Positions 5,102 through 6,051 of a DNA stretch of 6,051 bases are shown in pieces. A model generated the notes under the pieces. The model saw only the letters and a list, made by a program, of their open reading frames with translations, was not told where the DNA came from and did not search any database. How positions within the stretch are numbered: the stretch's first letter is position 1; each line of letters begins with the position of its first letter. This DNA is from an uncultured Gemmatimonadota bacterium (GTDB taxonomy: Bacteria; Gemmatimonadota; Gemmatimonadetes; Gemmatimonadales; Gemmatimonadaceae), in NCBI GenBank assembly GCA_903894655.1, contig CAITQY010000411.1, positions 1 to 6,051 of the forward strand, given 5' to 3'. The position numbers and the translations under genes were made by a program.

Positions 5102-6051
5102 ATGCCTCACCACTCGACGCCGCGGCGTTTTTCATGTCTGTCACTTGCCGCCGGGCTGCTGCTGGCCGCCCCCTCCGCTGGCGCCCAAGGCCCTGCCCTT
5201 GACCGTGCGGCGGTGCCGGTCAATCCGGAAGCGGTGGCTCGGCCGTCGTTCCGCGCGGCGCGCGCCCCGAGCCCCATTGTCGTAGATGGCACGCTCGATG
5301 ACGCCGCCTGGGCCGCCGCCCCCATGCTCACCGATTTCGTGCAGCAGCTGCCGAGTACCGGCTATCCGGCGCGGTTCCGCACCGAAGTGCGCGTGCTATA
5401 CGACGCCACCAATCTCTACGTCGCCAGCGTCAACTACGACCCGGAGCCGGAGAAGGCAATCACGGTCGGACTCGAGCGCGACTTCGTCTCGTCGAATAGC
5501 GACATCTTTGGCGTCGTGTTCGACACGTTCAACGACAAGCGCAATTCCTTCCTGTTCCTCATCAATCCGAAAGGTGCGGTGCGCGACGAGCAGACGTTCA
5601 ACGACTCGCGCAACATCGTCGAGGCGTGGGACGGCATCTCCACTGTGCGCACGGTGCAACGCGACTCGAGCTGGACGCTGGAAATGCGGATCCCGCTCAA
5701 GACGCTGCGCTTCGACGCCACACGCGATCCGCAGACCTGGGGCATCAACTTCATCCGTCGTGTGCGTCGCGTGAACGAAACGTCGTACTGGGCGCCCCTC
5801 GAGCGACAGTACCGCGTGCACCGCATGTCGAAGGCCGGCACGATGGAAGGCATCACGGGGCTCAAGCAGGGGCGCAACCTGCAGATCAAGCCATACGCGC
5901 TGGCCGGCAACTCCGTGGGTGCACAGGTGCCGAGCGCGTCACTGGGGAGCAAGGCCGACATCGGCGGTGATCTCAAGTACGGCGTCACGCCGTCGCTCAC
6001 GCTCGATCTCACCGTCAACACCGACTTCTCGCAGGTCGAAGTCGATCAGCA
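5102..6051 (+). CDS. Secreted CBM9-like / DUF5916 protein, 3' end cut by the window
   Basis: The frame is open from the ATG at 5102 to the window end (316 full codons, no stop). The N-terminus is a Sec signal peptide: basic PRR, a hydrophobic stretch SLAAGLLLAAPS, and an AGA-QG cleavage site after residue 28. A family 9 carbohydrate-binding-like domain follows (about 59-245), opening with PIVVDGTLDDAAW (58-70) and including EVRVLYDATNLYVA. The last visible stretch, LTLDLTVNTDFSQVEVDQ, is the characteristic entry into DUF5916, which in relatives continues for several hundred residues and is thought to form an outer-membrane beta-barrel-like region. Such proteins are very common in Gemmatimonadota and Bacteroidota. 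Their ligand is unknown, and sugar binding by the CBM9-like domain is not established. Roughly half or more of the protein is missing from this window. Confidence 0.9.
   Translation, partial: MPHHSTPRRFSCLSLAAGLLLAAPSAGAQGPALDRAAVPVNPEAVARPSFRAARAPSPIVVDGTLDDAAWAAAPMLTDFVQQLPSTGYPARFRTEVRVLYDATNLYVASVNYDPEPEKAITVGLERDFVSSNSDIFGVVFDTFNDKRNSFLFLINPKGAVRDEQTFNDSRNIVEAWDGISTVRTVQRDSSWTLEMRIPLKTLRFDATRDPQTWGINFIRRVRRVNETSYWAPLERQYRVHRMSKAGTMEGITGLKQGRNLQIKPYALAGNSVGAQVPSASLGSKADIGGDLKYGVTPSLTLDLTVNTDFSQVEVDQ

Noticed and set aside
5286..5774. Open frames in other frames and on the - strand over the start of the DUF5916 gene
   Set aside because: The frame from 5102 has a signal peptide and a CBM9/DUF5916 match. 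The others are Arg/Ser-rich shadows.

Overview
This is a GC-rich, densely packed bacterial chromosomal window. The pairing of a secreted CBM9-like/DUF5916 protein with a DUF2911 protein, the high GC and the scarcity of clear Shine-Dalgarno sequences suggest a Gemmatimonadota-type organism. That is a taxonomic inference from family content, not proof.

Layout. Positions 1-1319 (+) hold the 3' part of a DUF2911 gene, then a complete thioredoxin-type glutathione peroxidase whose GTG start overlaps the DUF2911 stop (GTGA). Positions 1303-4641 (-) hold a co-directional run of four genes, read from right to left. First is a Phd/YefM-family antitoxin, then a VapC-like PIN-domain toxin that starts in an ATGA overlap. 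Next comes a multi-pass membrane protein with an HEGSH zinc-protease-like motif, starting about 10 nt after the toxin stop, or overlapping it if an upstream TTG is used. Last, after a gap of about 120 nt, is an LldP-type L-lactate permease. The permease and the peroxidase converge and overlap tail to tail by 17 bp.

Positions 4642-4753 form a divergent regulatory region. It contains a 19-bp imperfect palindrome overlapping a candidate promoter for the toxin-antitoxin genes, and a four-run G-quadruplex motif on the minus strand. To the right (+) are a 94-residue stand-alone Ada-type metal-binding-domain protein (4754-5038) and the first 316 codons of a secreted DUF5916 protein (5102 to the window end). 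No RNA genes, insertion sequences, CRISPR arrays or convincing rho-independent terminators were seen, and no stretch over 300 bases lacks a gene.

How the genes relate. The antitoxin and toxin form a classic autoregulated type II module. The membrane protein directly behind the toxin is probably co-transcribed with it, which makes it the most interesting element here. The peroxidase probably detoxifies hydroperoxides using thioredoxin. The permease would import lactate or glycolate, but no lactate dehydrogenase gene is in view. Nothing else here points to a larger specialised system.
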